64,000 nucleotides of DNA, from NCBI RefSeq assembly GCF_047495875.1, contig NC_092479.1, positions 9,818,806 through 9,882,805 of the forward strand, given 5' to 3'. The DNA is from Pithys albifrons albifrons. Lineage: Eukaryota > Chordata > Aves > Passeriformes > Thamnophilidae. The position numbers and the translations under genes were made by a program. Under the pieces are notes generated by a model. It saw nothing but the letters and a program-made list of their open reading frames with translations. It did no database searches and had not been told where the DNA came from. Shown here one piece after another: positions 47,601 to 60,285 of this stretch (within the stretch, counting starts at the first letter, position 1; the number at the start of each line of letters is the position of its first letter).

Positions 47601-49999
47601 CTCGACGGCGCGGGCTACGTGCAGGTCCGGGAAAGTGCCATTTTTCAGCCCAGAATTCCGGACGGACGAAGATTCCTGCCAGGAAAAAAGGGCCAGGACT
47701 GAAAGCGATTGCTCCTTTTCTAGGGTCAATAGGGCCCCATCATTGGCACCTGAGAGCCAAAGGCTGCCGCCTTTTCCCTGGGCGCAAAGCTCGACGGCGC
47801 GGGCCACGTGCAGGTCCGGGAAAGTGCCATTTCTCAGCCCAGAATTCCGGACGGACGAAGATTCCTGCCAGGAAAAAAGGGCCAGGACAGAAAGCGATTG
47901 CTCCTTTTCTAGGGTCAATAGGGCCCCATCATTGGCACCTGAGAGCCAAAGGCTGCCGCCTTTTCCCTGGGCGCAAAGCTCGACGGCGCGGGCCACGTGC
48001 AGGTCCGGGAAAGTGCCATTTTTCAGCCCAGAATTCCGGACGGACGAAGATTGCTGCCAGGAAAAGAGAGCCAGGACAGAAAGCGATTGCTCCTTTTCTA
48101 GGGTCAATAGGGCCCCATCATTGGCACCTGAGAGCCAAAGGCTGCCGCCTTTTCCCTGGGCGCAAAGCTCGACGGCGCGGGCCACGTGCAGGTCCGGGAA
48201 AGTGCCATTTTTCAGCCCAGAATCCCGGACGGACGAAGATTGCTGCCAGGAAAAAAGGGCCAGGACAGAAAGCGATTGCTCCTTTTCTAGGGTCAATAGG
48301 GCCCCATCATTGGCACCTGAGAGCCAAAGGCTGCCGCCTTTTCCCTGGGCGCAAAGCTCAACGGCGCGGGCCACGTGCAGGTCCGGGAAAGTGCCATTTT
48401 TCAGCCCAGAATTCCGGACGGACGAAGATTCCTGCCAGGAAAAGAGTGCCAGGACAGAAAGCGATTGCTCCTTTTCTAGGGTCAATAGGGCCCCATCATT
48501 GGCACCTGAGAGCCAAAGGCTGCCGCCTTTTCCCTGGGCGCAAAGCTCGACGGCGCAGGCCACGTGCAGGTCCGGGAAAGTGCCATTTTTCAGCGCAGAA
48601 TTCCGGACGGACGAAGATTTCTGCCGGGAAAAGAGAGCCAGCACAGAAAGCGATTGCTCCTTTTCTAGGGTCAATAGGGCCCCATCATTGGCACCTGAGA
48701 GCCAAAGGCTGCCGCCTTTTCCCTGGGCGCAAAGCTCGACGGCGCGGGCCACGTGCAGGTCCGGGAAAGTGCCATTTTTCAGCCCAGAATTCCGGACGGA
48801 CGAAGATTCCTGCCAGGAAAAGAGTGCCAGGACAGAAAGCGATTGCTCCTTTTCTAGGGTCAATAGGGCCCCATCATTGGCACCTGAGAGCCAAAGGCTG
48901 CCGCCTTTTCCCTGGGCGCAAAGCTCGACGGCGCGGGCCACGTGCAGGTCCGGGAAAGTGCCATTTTTCAGCCCAGAATTCCGGACGGACGAAGATTCCT
49001 CCCAGGAAAAGAGAGCCAGGACAGAAAGTGATTGCTCCTTTTCTAGGGTCAATAGGGCCCCATCATTGGCACCTGAGAGCCAAAGGCTGCCGCCTTTTCC
49101 CTGGGCGCAAAGCTCGACGGCGCGGGCCACGTGCAGGTCCGGGAAAGTGTCATTTTTCAGCCCAGAATTCCGGACGGACGAAGATTCCTGCCAGGAAAAA
49201 AGGGCCAGGACAGAAAGCGATTGCTCCTTTTCTAGGGTCAATAGGGCCCCATCATTGGCACCTGAGAGCCAAAGGCTGCCGCCTTTTCCCTGGGCGCAAA
49301 GCTCGACGGCGCGGGCCACGTGCAGGTCCGGGAAAGTGCCATTTTTCAGCCCAGAATTCCGGACGGACGAAGATTGCTGCCAGGAAAAGAGAGCCAGGAC
49401 AGAAAGCGATTGCTCCTTTTCTAGGGTCAATAGGGCCCCATCATTGGCACCTGAGAGCCAAAGGCTGCCGCCTTTTCCCTGGGCGCAAAGCTCGACGGCG
49501 CGGGCCACGTGCAGGTCCGGGAAAGTGCCATTTTTCAGCCCAGAATTCCGGACGGACGAAGATTGCTGCCAGGAAAAAAGGGCCAGGACTGAAAGCGATT
49601 GCTCCTTTTCTAGGGTCAATAGGGCCCCATCATTGGCACCTGAGAGCCAAAGGCTGCCGCCTTTTCCCTGGGCGCAAAGCTCGACGGCGCGGGCCACGTG
49701 CAGGTCCGGGAAAGTGCCATTTTTCAGCCCAGAATACCGGACGAACGAAGATTTCTGCCAGGAAAAAAGGGCCAGGACAGAAAGCGATTGCTCCTTTTCT
49801 AGGGTCAATAGGGCCCCATCATTGGCACCTGAGAGCCAAAGGCTGCCGCCTTTTCCCTGGGCGCAAAGCTCGACGGCGCGGGCCACGTGCAGGTCCAGGA
49901 AAGTGCCATTTTTCAGCCCAGAATTCCGGACGGACGAAGATTGCTGCCAGGAATAGAGGGCCAGGACAGAAAGCGATTGCTCCTTTTCTAGGGTCAAAA

Positions 50000-52900
50000 G
50001 GGCCCCATCATTGGCACCCGAGAGCCAAAGGCTGCCGCCTTTTCCCTGGGCGCAAAGCTCGACGGCGCGGGCCACGTGCAGGTCCGGGAAAGTGCCATTT
50101 TTCCGCCCAGAATTCCGGACGGACGAAGATTCCTGCCAGGAAAAGAGGGCCAGGACAGAAAGCGATTGCTCCTTTTCTAGGGTCAATAGGGCCCCATCAT
50201 TGGCACCCGAGAGACAAAGGCTGCCGCCTTTTCCCTGGGCGCAAAGCTCGACGGCGCGGGCCACGTGCAGGTCCGGGAAAGTGCCATTTTTCAGCCCAGA
50301 ATCCCGGACGGACGAAGATTCCTGCCAGGAAAAAAGGGCCAGGACAGAAAGCGATTGCTCCTTTTCTAGGGTCAATAGGGCCCCATCATTGGCACCTGAG
50401 AGCCAAAGGCTGCCGCCTTTTCCCTGGGCGCAAAGCTCGACGGCGCGGGCCACGTGCAGGTCCGGGAAAGTGCCATTTTTCAGCCCAGAATTCCGGACGG
50501 ACGAAGATTCCTGCCAGGAAAAGAGTGCCAGGACAGAAAGAGATTGCTCCTTTTCTAGGGTCAATAGGGCCCCATCATTGGCACCTGAGAGCCAAAGGCT
50601 GCCGCCTTTTCCCTGGGCGCAAAGCTCGACGGCGCGGGCCACGTGCAGGTCCGGGAAAGTGCCATTTTTCAGCCCAGAATCCCGGACGGACGAAGATTGC
50701 TGCCAGGAAAAAAGGGCCAGGACAGAAAGCCATTGCTCCTTTTCTAGGGTCAATAGGGCCCCATCATTGGCACCTGAGAGCCAAAGGCTGCCGCCTTTTC
50801 CCTGGGCGCAAAGCTCGACGGCGCGGGCCACGTGCAGGTCCGGGAAAGTGCCATTTTTCAGCCCAGAATTCCGGACGGACGAAGATTCCTGCCAGGAAAA
50901 GAGTGCCAGGACAGAAAGCGATTGCTCCTTTTCTAGGGTCAATAGGGCCCCATCATTGGCACCTGAGAGCCAAAGGCTGCCGCCTTTTCCCTGGGCGCAA
51001 AGCTCGACGGCGCGGGCCACGTGCAGGTCCGGGAAAGTGCCATTTTTCAGCCCAGAATTCCGGACGGACGAAGATTGCTGCCAGGAAAAAAGGGCCAGGA
51101 CAGAAAGCCATTGCTCCTTTTCTAGGGTCAAAAGGGCCCCATCATTGGCACCTGAGAGCCAAAGGCTGCCGCCTTTTCCCTGGGCGCAAAGCTCGACGGC
51201 GCGGGCCACGTGCAGGTCCGGGAAAGTGCCATTTTTCGGCCCAGAATTCCGGACAGACGAAGATTGCTGCCAGGAAAAAAGAGCCAGGACAGAAAGCGAT
51301 TGCTCCTTTTCTAGGGTCAATAGGGCCCCATCATTGGCACCTGAGAGCCAAAGGCTGCCGCCTTTTCCCTGGGCGCAAAGCTCGACGGCGCGGGCCACGT
51401 GCAGGTCCGGGAAAGTGCCATTTTTCAGCCTAGAATTCCGGACGGACGAAGATTCCTGCCAGGAAAAAAGGGCCAGGACAGAAAGCGATTGCTCCTTTTC
51501 TAGGGTCAATAGGGCCCCATCATTGGCACCTGAGAGCCAAAGGCTGCCGCCTTTTCCCTGGGCGCAAAGCTCGACGACGCGGGCCACGTGCAGGTCCGGG
51601 AAAGTGCCATTTTTCAGCCTAGAATTCCGGACGGACGAAGATTGCTGCCAGGAAAAAAGGGCCAGGACAGAAAGCGATTGCTCCTTTTCTAGGGTCAATA
51701 GGGCCCCATCATTGGCACCTGAGAGCCAAAGGCTGCCGCCTTTTCCCTGGGCGCAAAGCTCGACGGCGCGGGCCACGTGCAGGTCCGGGAAAGTGCCATT
51801 TTTCAGCCCAGAATTCCGGACAGACGAAGATTCCTGGAAGAATAAGAGGGCCAGGACAGAAAGCGATTGCTCCTTTTCTAGGGTCAATAGGGCCCCATCA
51901 TTGGCACCTGAGAGCCAAAGGCTGCCGCCTTTTCCCTGGGCGCAAAGCTCGACGGCGCAGGCCACGTGCAGGTCCGGGAAAGTGCCATTTTTCAGCGCAG
52001 AATTCCGGACGGACGAAGATTTCTGCCGGGAAAAGAGAGCCAGCACAGAAAGCGATTGCTCCTTTTCTAGGTTCAATAGGGCCCCATCATTGGCACCTGA
52101 GAGCCAAAGGCTGCCGCCTTTTCCCTGGGCGCAAAGCTCGACGGCGCGGGCCACGTGCAGGTCCGGGAAAGTGCCATTTTTCAGCCCAGAATCCCGGACG
52201 GACGAAGATTGCTGCCAGGAAAAAAGGGCCAGGACAGAAAGCGATTGCTCCTTTTCTAGGGTCAATAGGGCCCCATCATTGGCACCTGAGAGCCAAAGGC
52301 TGCCGCCTTTTCCCTGGGCGCAAAGCTCGACGGCGCGGGCCACGTGCAGGTCCGGGAAAGTGCCATTTTTCAGCCCAGAATTCCGGACGGACGAAGATTC
52401 CTGCCGGGAAAAAAGGGCCAGGACAGAAAGCGATTGCTCCTTTTCTAGGGTCAATAGGGCCCCATCATTGGCACCTGAGAGCCAAAGGCTGCCGCCTTTT
52501 CCCTGGGCGCAAAGCTCGACGGCGCGGGCCACGTGCAGGTCCGGGAAAGTGCCATTTCTCAGCCCAGAATTCCGGACGGACGAAGATTCCTGCCAGGAAA
52601 AGATTGCCAGGACAGAAAGCGATTGCTTCTTTTCTAGGGTCAATAGGGCCCCATCATTGGCACCTGAGAGCCAAAGGCTGCCGCCTTTTCCCTGGGCGCA
52701 AAGCTCGACGGCGCAGGCCACGTGCAGGTCCGGGAAAGTGCCATTTTTCAGCGCAGAATTCCGGACGGACGAAGATTTCTGCCGGGAAAAGAGAGCCAGC
52801 ACAGAAAGCGATTGCTCCTTTTCTAGGGTCAATAGGGCCCCATCATTGGCACCTGAGAGCCAAAGGCTGCCGCCTTTTCCCTGGGCGCAAAGCTCGACGG

Positions 52901-54535
52901 CGCGGGCCACGTGCAGGTCCGGGAAAGTGCCATTTTTCAGCCCAGAATTCCGGACGGACGAAGATTCCTGCCAGGAAAAGAGTGCCAGGACAGAAAGCGA
53001 TTGCTCCTTTTCTAGGGTCAATAGGGCCCCATCATTGGCACCTGAGAGCCAAAGGCTGCCGCCTTTTCCCTGGGCGCAAAGCTCGACGGCGCAGGCCACG
53101 TGCAGGTCCGGGAAAGTGCCATTTTTCAGCCCAGAATTCCGGACGGACGAAGATTGCTGCCAGGAAAAAAGGGCCAGGACAGAATGCCATTGCTCCTTTT
53201 CTAGGGTCAATAGGGCCCCATCATTGGCACCTGAGAGCCAAAGGCTGCCGCCTTTTCCCTGGGCGCAAAGCTCGACGGCGCGGGCCACGTGCAGGTCCGG
53301 GAAAGTGCCATTTTTCAGCCCAGAATTCCGGACGGACGAAGATTCCTGCCAGGAAAAAAGGGTCGGGACAGAAAGCGATTGCTCCTTTTCTAGGGTCAAT
53401 AGGGCCCCATCATTGGCACCTGAGAGCCAAAGGCTGCCGCCTTTTCCCTGGGCGCAAAGCTCGACGGCGCGGGCCACGTGCAGGTCCGGGAAAGTGCCAT
53501 TTTTCAGCCCAGAATTCCGGACGGACGAAGATTCCTGCCAGGAAAAGAGGGCCAGGACAGAAAGCGATTGCTCCTTTTCTAGGGTCAATAGGGCCCCATC
53601 ATTGGCACCTGAGAGCCAAAGGCTGCCGCCTTTTCCCTGGGCGCAAAGCTCGACGGCGCGGGCCACGTGCAGGTCCGGGAAAGTGCCATTTTTCAGCCCA
53701 GAATTCCGGACGGACGAAGATTGCTGCCAGGAAAAGAGAGCCAGGACAGAAAGCGATTGCTCCTTTTCTAGGGTCAATAGGGCCCCATCATTGGCACCTG
53801 AGAGCCAAAGGCTGCCGCCTTTTCCCTGGGCGCAAAGCTCGACGGCGCGGGCCACGTGCAGGTCCGGGAAAGTGCCATTTTTCAGCCCAGAATTCCGGAC
53901 GGACGAAGATTGCTGCCAGGAAAAAAGGGCCAGGACAGAAAGCCATTGCTCCTTTTCTAGGGTCAATAGGGCCCCATCATTGGCACCCGAGAGCCAAAGG
54001 CTGCCGCCTTTTCCCTGGGCGCAAAGCTCGACGGCGCGGGCCACGTGCAGGTCCGGGAAAGTGCCATTTTTCAGCCCAGAATTCCGGACGGACGAAGATT
54101 GCTGCCAGGAAAAGAGTGCCAGGACAGAAAGAGATTGCTCCTTTTCTAGGGTCAATAGGGCCCCATCATTGGCACCTGAGAGCCAAAGGCTGCCGCCTTT
54201 TCCCTGGGCGCAAAGCTCGACGGCGCGGGCCACGTGCAGGTCCGGGAAAGTGCCATTTTCAGCCCAGAATTCCGGACGGACGAAGATTGCTGCCAGGAAA
54301 AAAGGGCCAGGACAGAAAGCCATTGCTCCTTTTCTAGGGTCAATAGGGCCCCATCATTGGCACCTGAGAGCCAAAGGCTGCCGCCTTTTCCCTGGGCGCA
54401 AAGCTCGACGGCGCGGGCCACGTGCAGGTCCGGGAAAGTGCCATTTTTCAGCCCAGAATTCCGGACGGACGAAGATTCCTGCCAGGAAAAGAGTGCCAGG
54501 ACAGAAAGCCATTGCTCCTTTTCTAGGGTCAATAG
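50000..54535 (+). repeat. 24-monomer higher-order repeat, copy 1
   Basis: It pairs with about 54536-58881. Shared rare variants are GAGAGACAAAGG at 50209/54744, GGAAGAATAAGAGG at about 51837/56372 (both offset 4535, which is 24 x 189 minus 1), AGATTGCCAG at 52601/56947, and a T4 run at 54256/58602 (both offset 4346, which is 23 x 189 minus 1). The change of offset shows that the second copy lacks one monomer, the one near 52.38 kb with CTGCCGGGAAAAAAGG. Edges are approximate. Confidence 0.85.
54256..54259 (+). other. Single-base loss in T-run, shared with 58602
   Basis: The phrase GTGCCATTTTTCAG has lost one of five Ts. The same loss is at 58602-58605 in the partner higher-order unit. Confidence 0.88.
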
Positions 54536-57500
54536 GGCCCCATCATTGGCACCTGAGAGCCAAAGGCTGCCGCCTTTTCCCTGGGCGCAAAGCTCGACGG
54601 CGCGGGCCACGTGCAGGTCCGGGAAAGTGCCATTTTTCAGCCCAGAATTCCGGACGGACGAAGATTCCTGCCAGGAAAAGAGGGCCAGGACAGAAAGCGA
54701 TTGCTCCTTTTCTAGGGTCAATAGGGCCCCATCATTGGCACCCGAGAGACAAAGGCTGCCGCCTTCTCCCTGGGCGCAAAGCTCGACGGCGCGGGCCACG
54801 TGCAGGTCCGGGAAAGTGCCATTTTTCAGCCCAGAATCCCGGACGGACGAAGATTCCTGCCAGGAAAAAAGGGCCAGGACAGAAAGCGATTGCTCCTTTT
54901 CTAGGGTCAATAGGGCCCCATCATTGGCACCTGAGAGCCAAAGGCTGCCGCCTTTTCCCTGGGCGCAAAGCTCGACGGCGCGGGCCACGTGCAGGTCCGG
55001 GAAAGTGCCATTTTTCAGCCCAGAATTCCGGACGGACGAAGATTCCTGCCAGGAAAAGAGTGCCAGGACAGAAAGAGATTGCTCCTTTTCTAGGGTCAAT
55101 AGGGCCCCATCATTGGCACCTGAGAGCCAAAGGCTGCCGCCTTTTCCCTGGGCGCAAAGCTCGACGGCGCGGGCCACGTGCAGGTCCGGGAAAGTGCCAT
55201 TTTTCAGCCCAGAATCCCGGACGGACGAAGATTGCTGCCAGGAAAAAAGGGCCAGGACAGAAAGCCATTGCTCCTTTTCTAGGGTCAATAGGGCCCCATC
55301 ATTGGCACCTGAGAGCCAAAGGCTGCCGCCTTTTCCCTGGGCGCAAAGCTCGACGGCGCGGGCCACGTGCAGGTCCGGGAAAGTGCCATTTTTCAGCCCA
55401 GAATTCCGGACGGACGAAGATTCCTGCCAGGAAAAGAGTGCCAGGACAGAAAGAGATTGCTCCTTTTCTAGGGTCAATAGGGCCCCATCATTGGCACCTG
55501 AGAGCCAAAGGCTGCCGCCTTTTCCCTGGGCGCAAAGCTCGACGGCGCGGGCCACGTGCAGGTCCGGGAAAGTGCCATTTTTCAGCCCAGAATTCCGGAC
55601 GGACGAAGATTGCTGCCAGGAAAAAAGGGCCAGGACAGAAAGCGATTGCTCCTTTTCTAGGGTCAATAGGGCCCCATCATTGGCACCTGAGAGCCAAAGG
55701 CTGCCGCCTTTTCCCTGGGCGCAAAGCTCGACGGCGCGGGCCACGTGCAGGTCCGGGAAAGTGCCATTTTTCGGCCCAGAATTCCGGACAGACGAAGATT
55801 GCTGCCAGGAAAAAAGAGCCAGGACAGAAAGCGATTGCTCCTTTTCTAGGGTCAATAGGGCCCCATCATTGGCACCTGAGAGCCAAAGGCTGCCGCCTTT
55901 TCCCTGGGCGCAAAGCTCGACGGCGCGGGCCACGTGCAGGTCCGGGAAAGTGCCATTTTTCAGCCTAGAATTCCGGACGGACGAAGATTCCTGCCAGGAA
56001 AAAAGGGCCAGGACAGAAAGCGATTGCTCCTTTTCTAGGGTCAATAGGGCCCCATCATTGGCACCTGAGAGCCAAAGGCTGCCGCCTTTTCCCTGGGCGC
56101 AAAGCTCGACGACGCGGGCCACGTGCAGGTCCGGGAAAGTGCCATTTTTCAGCCTAGAATTCCGGACGGACGAAGATTGCTGCCAGGAAAAAAGGGCCAG
56201 GACAGAAAGCGATTGCTCCTTTTCTAGGGTCAATAGGGCCCCATCATTGGCACCTGAGAGCCAAAGGCTGCCGCCTTTTCCCTGGGCGCAAAGCTCGACG
56301 GCGCGGGCCACGTGCAGGTCCGGGAAAGTGCCATTTTTCAGCCCAGAATTCCGGACAGACGAAGATTCCTGGAAGAATAAGAGGGCCAGGACAGAAAGCG
56401 ATTGCTCCTTTTCTAGGGTCAATAGGGCCCCATCATTGGCACCTGAGAGCCAAAGGCTGCCGCCTTTTCCCTGGGCGCAAAGCTCGACGGCGCAGGCCAC
56501 GTGCAGGTCCGGGAAAGTGCCATTTTTCAGCGCAGAATTCCGGACGGACGAAGATTTCTGCCGGGAAAAGAGAGCCAGCACAGAAAGCGATTGCTCCTTT
56601 TCTAGGGTCAATAGGGCCCCATCATTGGCACCTGAGAGCCAAAGGCTGCCGCCTTTTCCCTGGGCGCAAAGCTCGACGGCGCGGGCCACGTGCAGGTCCG
56701 GGAAAGTGCCATTTTTCAGCCCAGAATCCCGGACGGACGAAGATTGCTGCCAGGAAAAAAGGGCCAGGACAGAAAGCGATTGCTCCTTTTCTAGGGTCAA
56801 TAGGGCCCCATCATTGGCACCTGAGAGCCAAAGGCTGCCGCCTTTTCCCTGGGCGCAAAGCTCGACGGCGCGGGCCACGTGCAGGTCCGGGAAAGTGCCA
56901 TTTCTCAGCCCAGAATTCCGGACGGACGAAGATTCCTGCCAGGAAAAGATTGCCAGGACAGAAAGCGATTGCTTCTTTTCTAGGGTCAATAGGGCCCCAT
57001 CATTGGCACCTGAGAGCCAAAGGCTGCCGCCTTTTCCCTGGGCGCAAAGCTCGACGGCGCGGGCCACGTGCAGGTCCGGGAAAGTGCCATTTTTCAGCGC
57101 AGAATTCCGGACGGACGAAGATTTCTGCCGGGAAAAGAGAGCCAGCACAGAAAGCGATTGCTCCTTTTCTAGGGTCAATAGGGCCCCATCATTGGCACCT
57201 GAGAGCCAAAGGCTGCCGCCTTTTCCCTGGGCGCAAAGCTCGACGGCGCGGGCCACGTGCAGGTCCGGGAAAGTGCCATTTTTCAGCCCAGAATTCCGGA
57301 CGGACGAAGATTCCTGCCAGGAAAAGAGTGCCAGGACAGAAAGCGATTGCTCCTTTTCTAGGGTCAATAGGGCCCCATCATTGGCACCTGAGAGCCAAAG
57401 GCTGCCGCCTTTTCCCTGGGCGCAAAGCTCGACGGCGCAGGCCACGTGCAGGTCCGGGAAAGTGCCATTTTTCAGCCCAGAATTCCGGACGGACGAAGAT

Positions 57501-58881
57501 TGCTGCCAGGAAAAAAGGGCCAGGACAGAATGCCATTGCTCCTTTTCTAGGGTCAATAGGGCCCCATCATTGGCACCTGAGAGCCAAAGGCTGCCGCCTT
57601 TTCCCTGGGCGCAAAGCTCGACGGCGCGGGCCACGTGCAGGTCCGGGAAAGTGCCATTTTTCAGCCCAGAATTCCGGACGGACGAAGATTCCTGCCAGGA
57701 AAAAAGGGTCGGGACAGAAAGCGATTGTTCCTTTTCTAGGGTCAATAGGGCCCCATCATTGGCACCTGAGAGCCAAAGGCTGCCGCCTTTTCCCTGGGCG
57801 CAAAGCTCGACGGCGCGGGCCACGTGCAGGTCCGGGAAAGTGCCATTTTTCAGCCCAGAATTCCGGACGGACGAAGATTCCTGCCAGGAAAAGAGGGCCA
57901 GGACAGAAAGCGATTGCTCCTTTTCTAGGGTCAATAGGGCCCCATCATTGGCACCTGAGAGCCAAAGGCTGCCGCCTTTTCCCTGGGCGCAAAGCTCGAC
58001 GGCGCGGGCCACGTGCAGGTCCGGGAAAGTGCCATTTTTCAGCGCAGAATTCCGGACGGACGAAGATTGCTGCCAGGAAAAGAGAGCCAGGACAGAAAGC
58101 GATTGCTCCTTTTCTAGGGTCAATAGGGCCCCATCATTGGCACCTGAGAGCCAAAGGCTGCCGCCTTTTCCCTGGGCGCAAAGCTCGACGGCGCGGGCCA
58201 CGTGCAGGTCCGGGAAAGTGCCATTTTTCAGCCCAGAATTCCGGACGGACGAAGATTGCTGCTAGGAAAAAAGGGCCAGGACAGAAAGCCATTGCTCCTT
58301 TTCTAGGGTCAATAGGGCCCCATCATTGGCACCCGAAAGCCAAAGGCTGCCGCCTTTTCCCTGGGCGCAAAGCTCGACGGCGCGGGCCACGTGCAGGTCC
58401 GGGAAAGTGCCATTTTTCAGCCCAGAATTCCGGACGGACGAAGATTGCTGCCAGGAAAAGAGTGCCAGGACAGAAAGAGATTGCTCCTTTTCTAGGGTCA
58501 ATAGGGCCCCATCATTGGCACCTGAGAGCCAAAGGCTGCCGCCTTTTCCCTGGGCGCAAAGCTCGACGGCGCGGGCCACGTGCAGGTCCGGGAAAGTGCC
58601 ATTTTCAGCCCAGAATTCCGGACGGACGAAGATTGCTGCCAGGAAAAAAGGGCCAGGACAGAAAGCGATTGCTCCTTTTCTAGGGTCAATAGGGCCCCAT
58701 CATTGGCACCTGAGAGCCAAAGGCTGCCGCCTTTTCCCTGGGCGCAAAGCTCGACGGCGCGGGCCACGTGCAGGTCCGGGAAAGTGCCATTTTTCAGCCC
58801 AGAATTCCGGACGGACGAAGATTCCTGCCAGGAAAAGAGTGCCAGGACAGAAAGCCATTGCTCCTTTTCTAGGGTCAATAG
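54536..58881 (+). repeat. 23-monomer higher-order repeat, copy 2
   Basis: The tandem partner of about 50000-54535, with one monomer fewer. It keeps the inherited one-base T loss at 58602-58605, which shows that the loss preceded the duplication and is not an independent base-calling error. Beyond about 58.9 kb the variant order departs. Two monomers there carry GCTGCTAGG (58259 and 59203), a nonsense change in one forward frame. Confidence 0.83.
58602..58605 (+). other. Single-base loss in T-run, partner of 54256
   Basis: The same T5-to-T4 change as at 54256-54259, 4346 bp downstream, in the equivalent monomer of the second higher-order unit. Confidence 0.88.
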
Positions 58882-60227
58882 GGCCCCATCATTGGCACCT
58901 GAGAGCCAAAGGCTGCCGCCTTTTCCCTGGGCGCAAAGCTCGACGGCGCGGGCCACGTGCAGGTCCGGGAAAGTGCCATTTTTCAGCCCAGAATTCCGGA
59001 CGGACGAAGATTGCTGCCAGGAAAAAAGGGCCAGGACAGAAAGCGATTGCTCCTTTTCTAGGGTCAATAGGGCCCCATCATTGGCACCTGAGAGCCAAAG
59101 GCTGCCGCCTTTTCCCTGGGCGCAAAGCTCGACGGCGCGGGCCACGTGCAGGTCCGGGAAAGTGCCATTTTTCAGCCCAGAATTCGGGACGGACGAAGAT
59201 TGCTGCTAGGAAAAAAGGGCCAGGACAGAAAGCGATTGCTCCTTTTCTAGGGTCAATAGGGCCCCATCATTGGCACCTGAGAGCCAAAGGCTGCCGCCTT
59301 TTCCCTGGGCGCAAAGCTCGACGGCGCGGGCCACGTGCAGGTCCGGGAAAGTGCCATTTTTCAGCCCAGAATTCCGGACGGACGAAGATTGCTGCCAGGA
59401 AAAAAGGGCCAGGACAGAAAGCGATTGCTCCTTTTCTAGGGTCAATAGGGCCCCATCATTGGCACCTGAGAGCCAAAGGCTGCCGCCTTTTCCCTGGGCG
59501 CAAAGCTCGACGGCGCGGGCCACGTGCAGGTCCGGGAAAGTGCCATTTTTCGGCCCAGAATTCCGGACGGACGAAGATTGCTGCCAGGAAAAAAGGGCCA
59601 GGACAGAAAGCGATTGCTCCTTTTCTAGGGTCAATAGGGCCCCATCATTGGCACCTGAGAGCCAAAGGCTGCCGCCTTTTCCCTGGGCGCAAAGCTCGAC
59701 GGCGCGGGCCACGTGCAGGTCCGGGAAAGTGCCATTTTTCAGCCCAGAATCCCGGACGGACGAAGATTCCTCCCAGGAAAAAAGGGCCAGGACAGAAAGC
59801 GATTGCTCCTTTTCTAGGGTCAATAGGGCCCCATCATTGGCACCTGAGAGCCAAAGGCTGCCGCCTTTTCCCTGGGCGCAAAGCTCGACGGCGTGGGCCA
59901 CGTGCAGGTCCGGGAAAGTGTCATTTTTCAGCCCAGAATTCCGGACGGACGAAGATTGCTGCCAGGAAAAAAGGGCCAGGACAGAAAGCGATTGCTCCTT
60001 TTCTAGGGTCAATAGGGCCCCATCATTGGCACCTGAGAGCCAAAGGCTGCCGCCTTTTCCCTGGGCGCAAAGCTCGACGGCGCGGGCCACGTGCAGGTCC
60101 GGGAAAGTGCCATTTTTCAGCCCAGAATTCCGGACGGACGAAGATTGCTGCCAGGAAAAAAGGGCCAGGACAGAAAGCGATTGCTCCTTTTCTAGGGTCA
60201 ATAGGGCCCCATCATTGGCACCTGAGA

Positions 60228-60285
60228 TTTGAAGTCTGCTATCTTTCCCCTGGGGAAAGAGCTGGATGGTGCCACATGCAGGTCC
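60228..60285 (+). repeat. Diverged 189-bp monomer fragment at 5' edge of 45-bp block 3
   Basis: The same 58-base junction fragment as at 281 and 8616, at the same monomer phase, 51.6 kb from the second copy. Its preservation shows that block 3 descends from the same founder junction. Confidence 0.85.

Larger units (their letters stand above)
10352..60227 (+). repeat. 189-bp satellite, array C (about 264 monomers, 49.9 kb)
   Basis: An uninterrupted head-to-tail array of 49,876 bp. Allowing for the 174-bp partial monomer, this is 263 x 189 minus 5 bp. The five missing bases are the single-base losses listed separately. No inverted copy, transposon or unique sequence interrupts it. Monomers differ from consensus at a few recurrent sites, and combinations of these variants form higher-order repeats, listed below. 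The stop-free frames on both strands exist because 189 is a multiple of three. Recurrent variants mostly replace residues in every open frame (Q/E, S/W, L/P, N/D and G/D in the minus frame), so no frame looks protected as protein. Confidence 0.97.

Noticed and set aside
39708..54323. A 4871-codon minus-strand frame bounded by one-base losses
   Set aside because: Its ends lie near the T-run losses at 39779 and 54256. It is satellite, not a gene.
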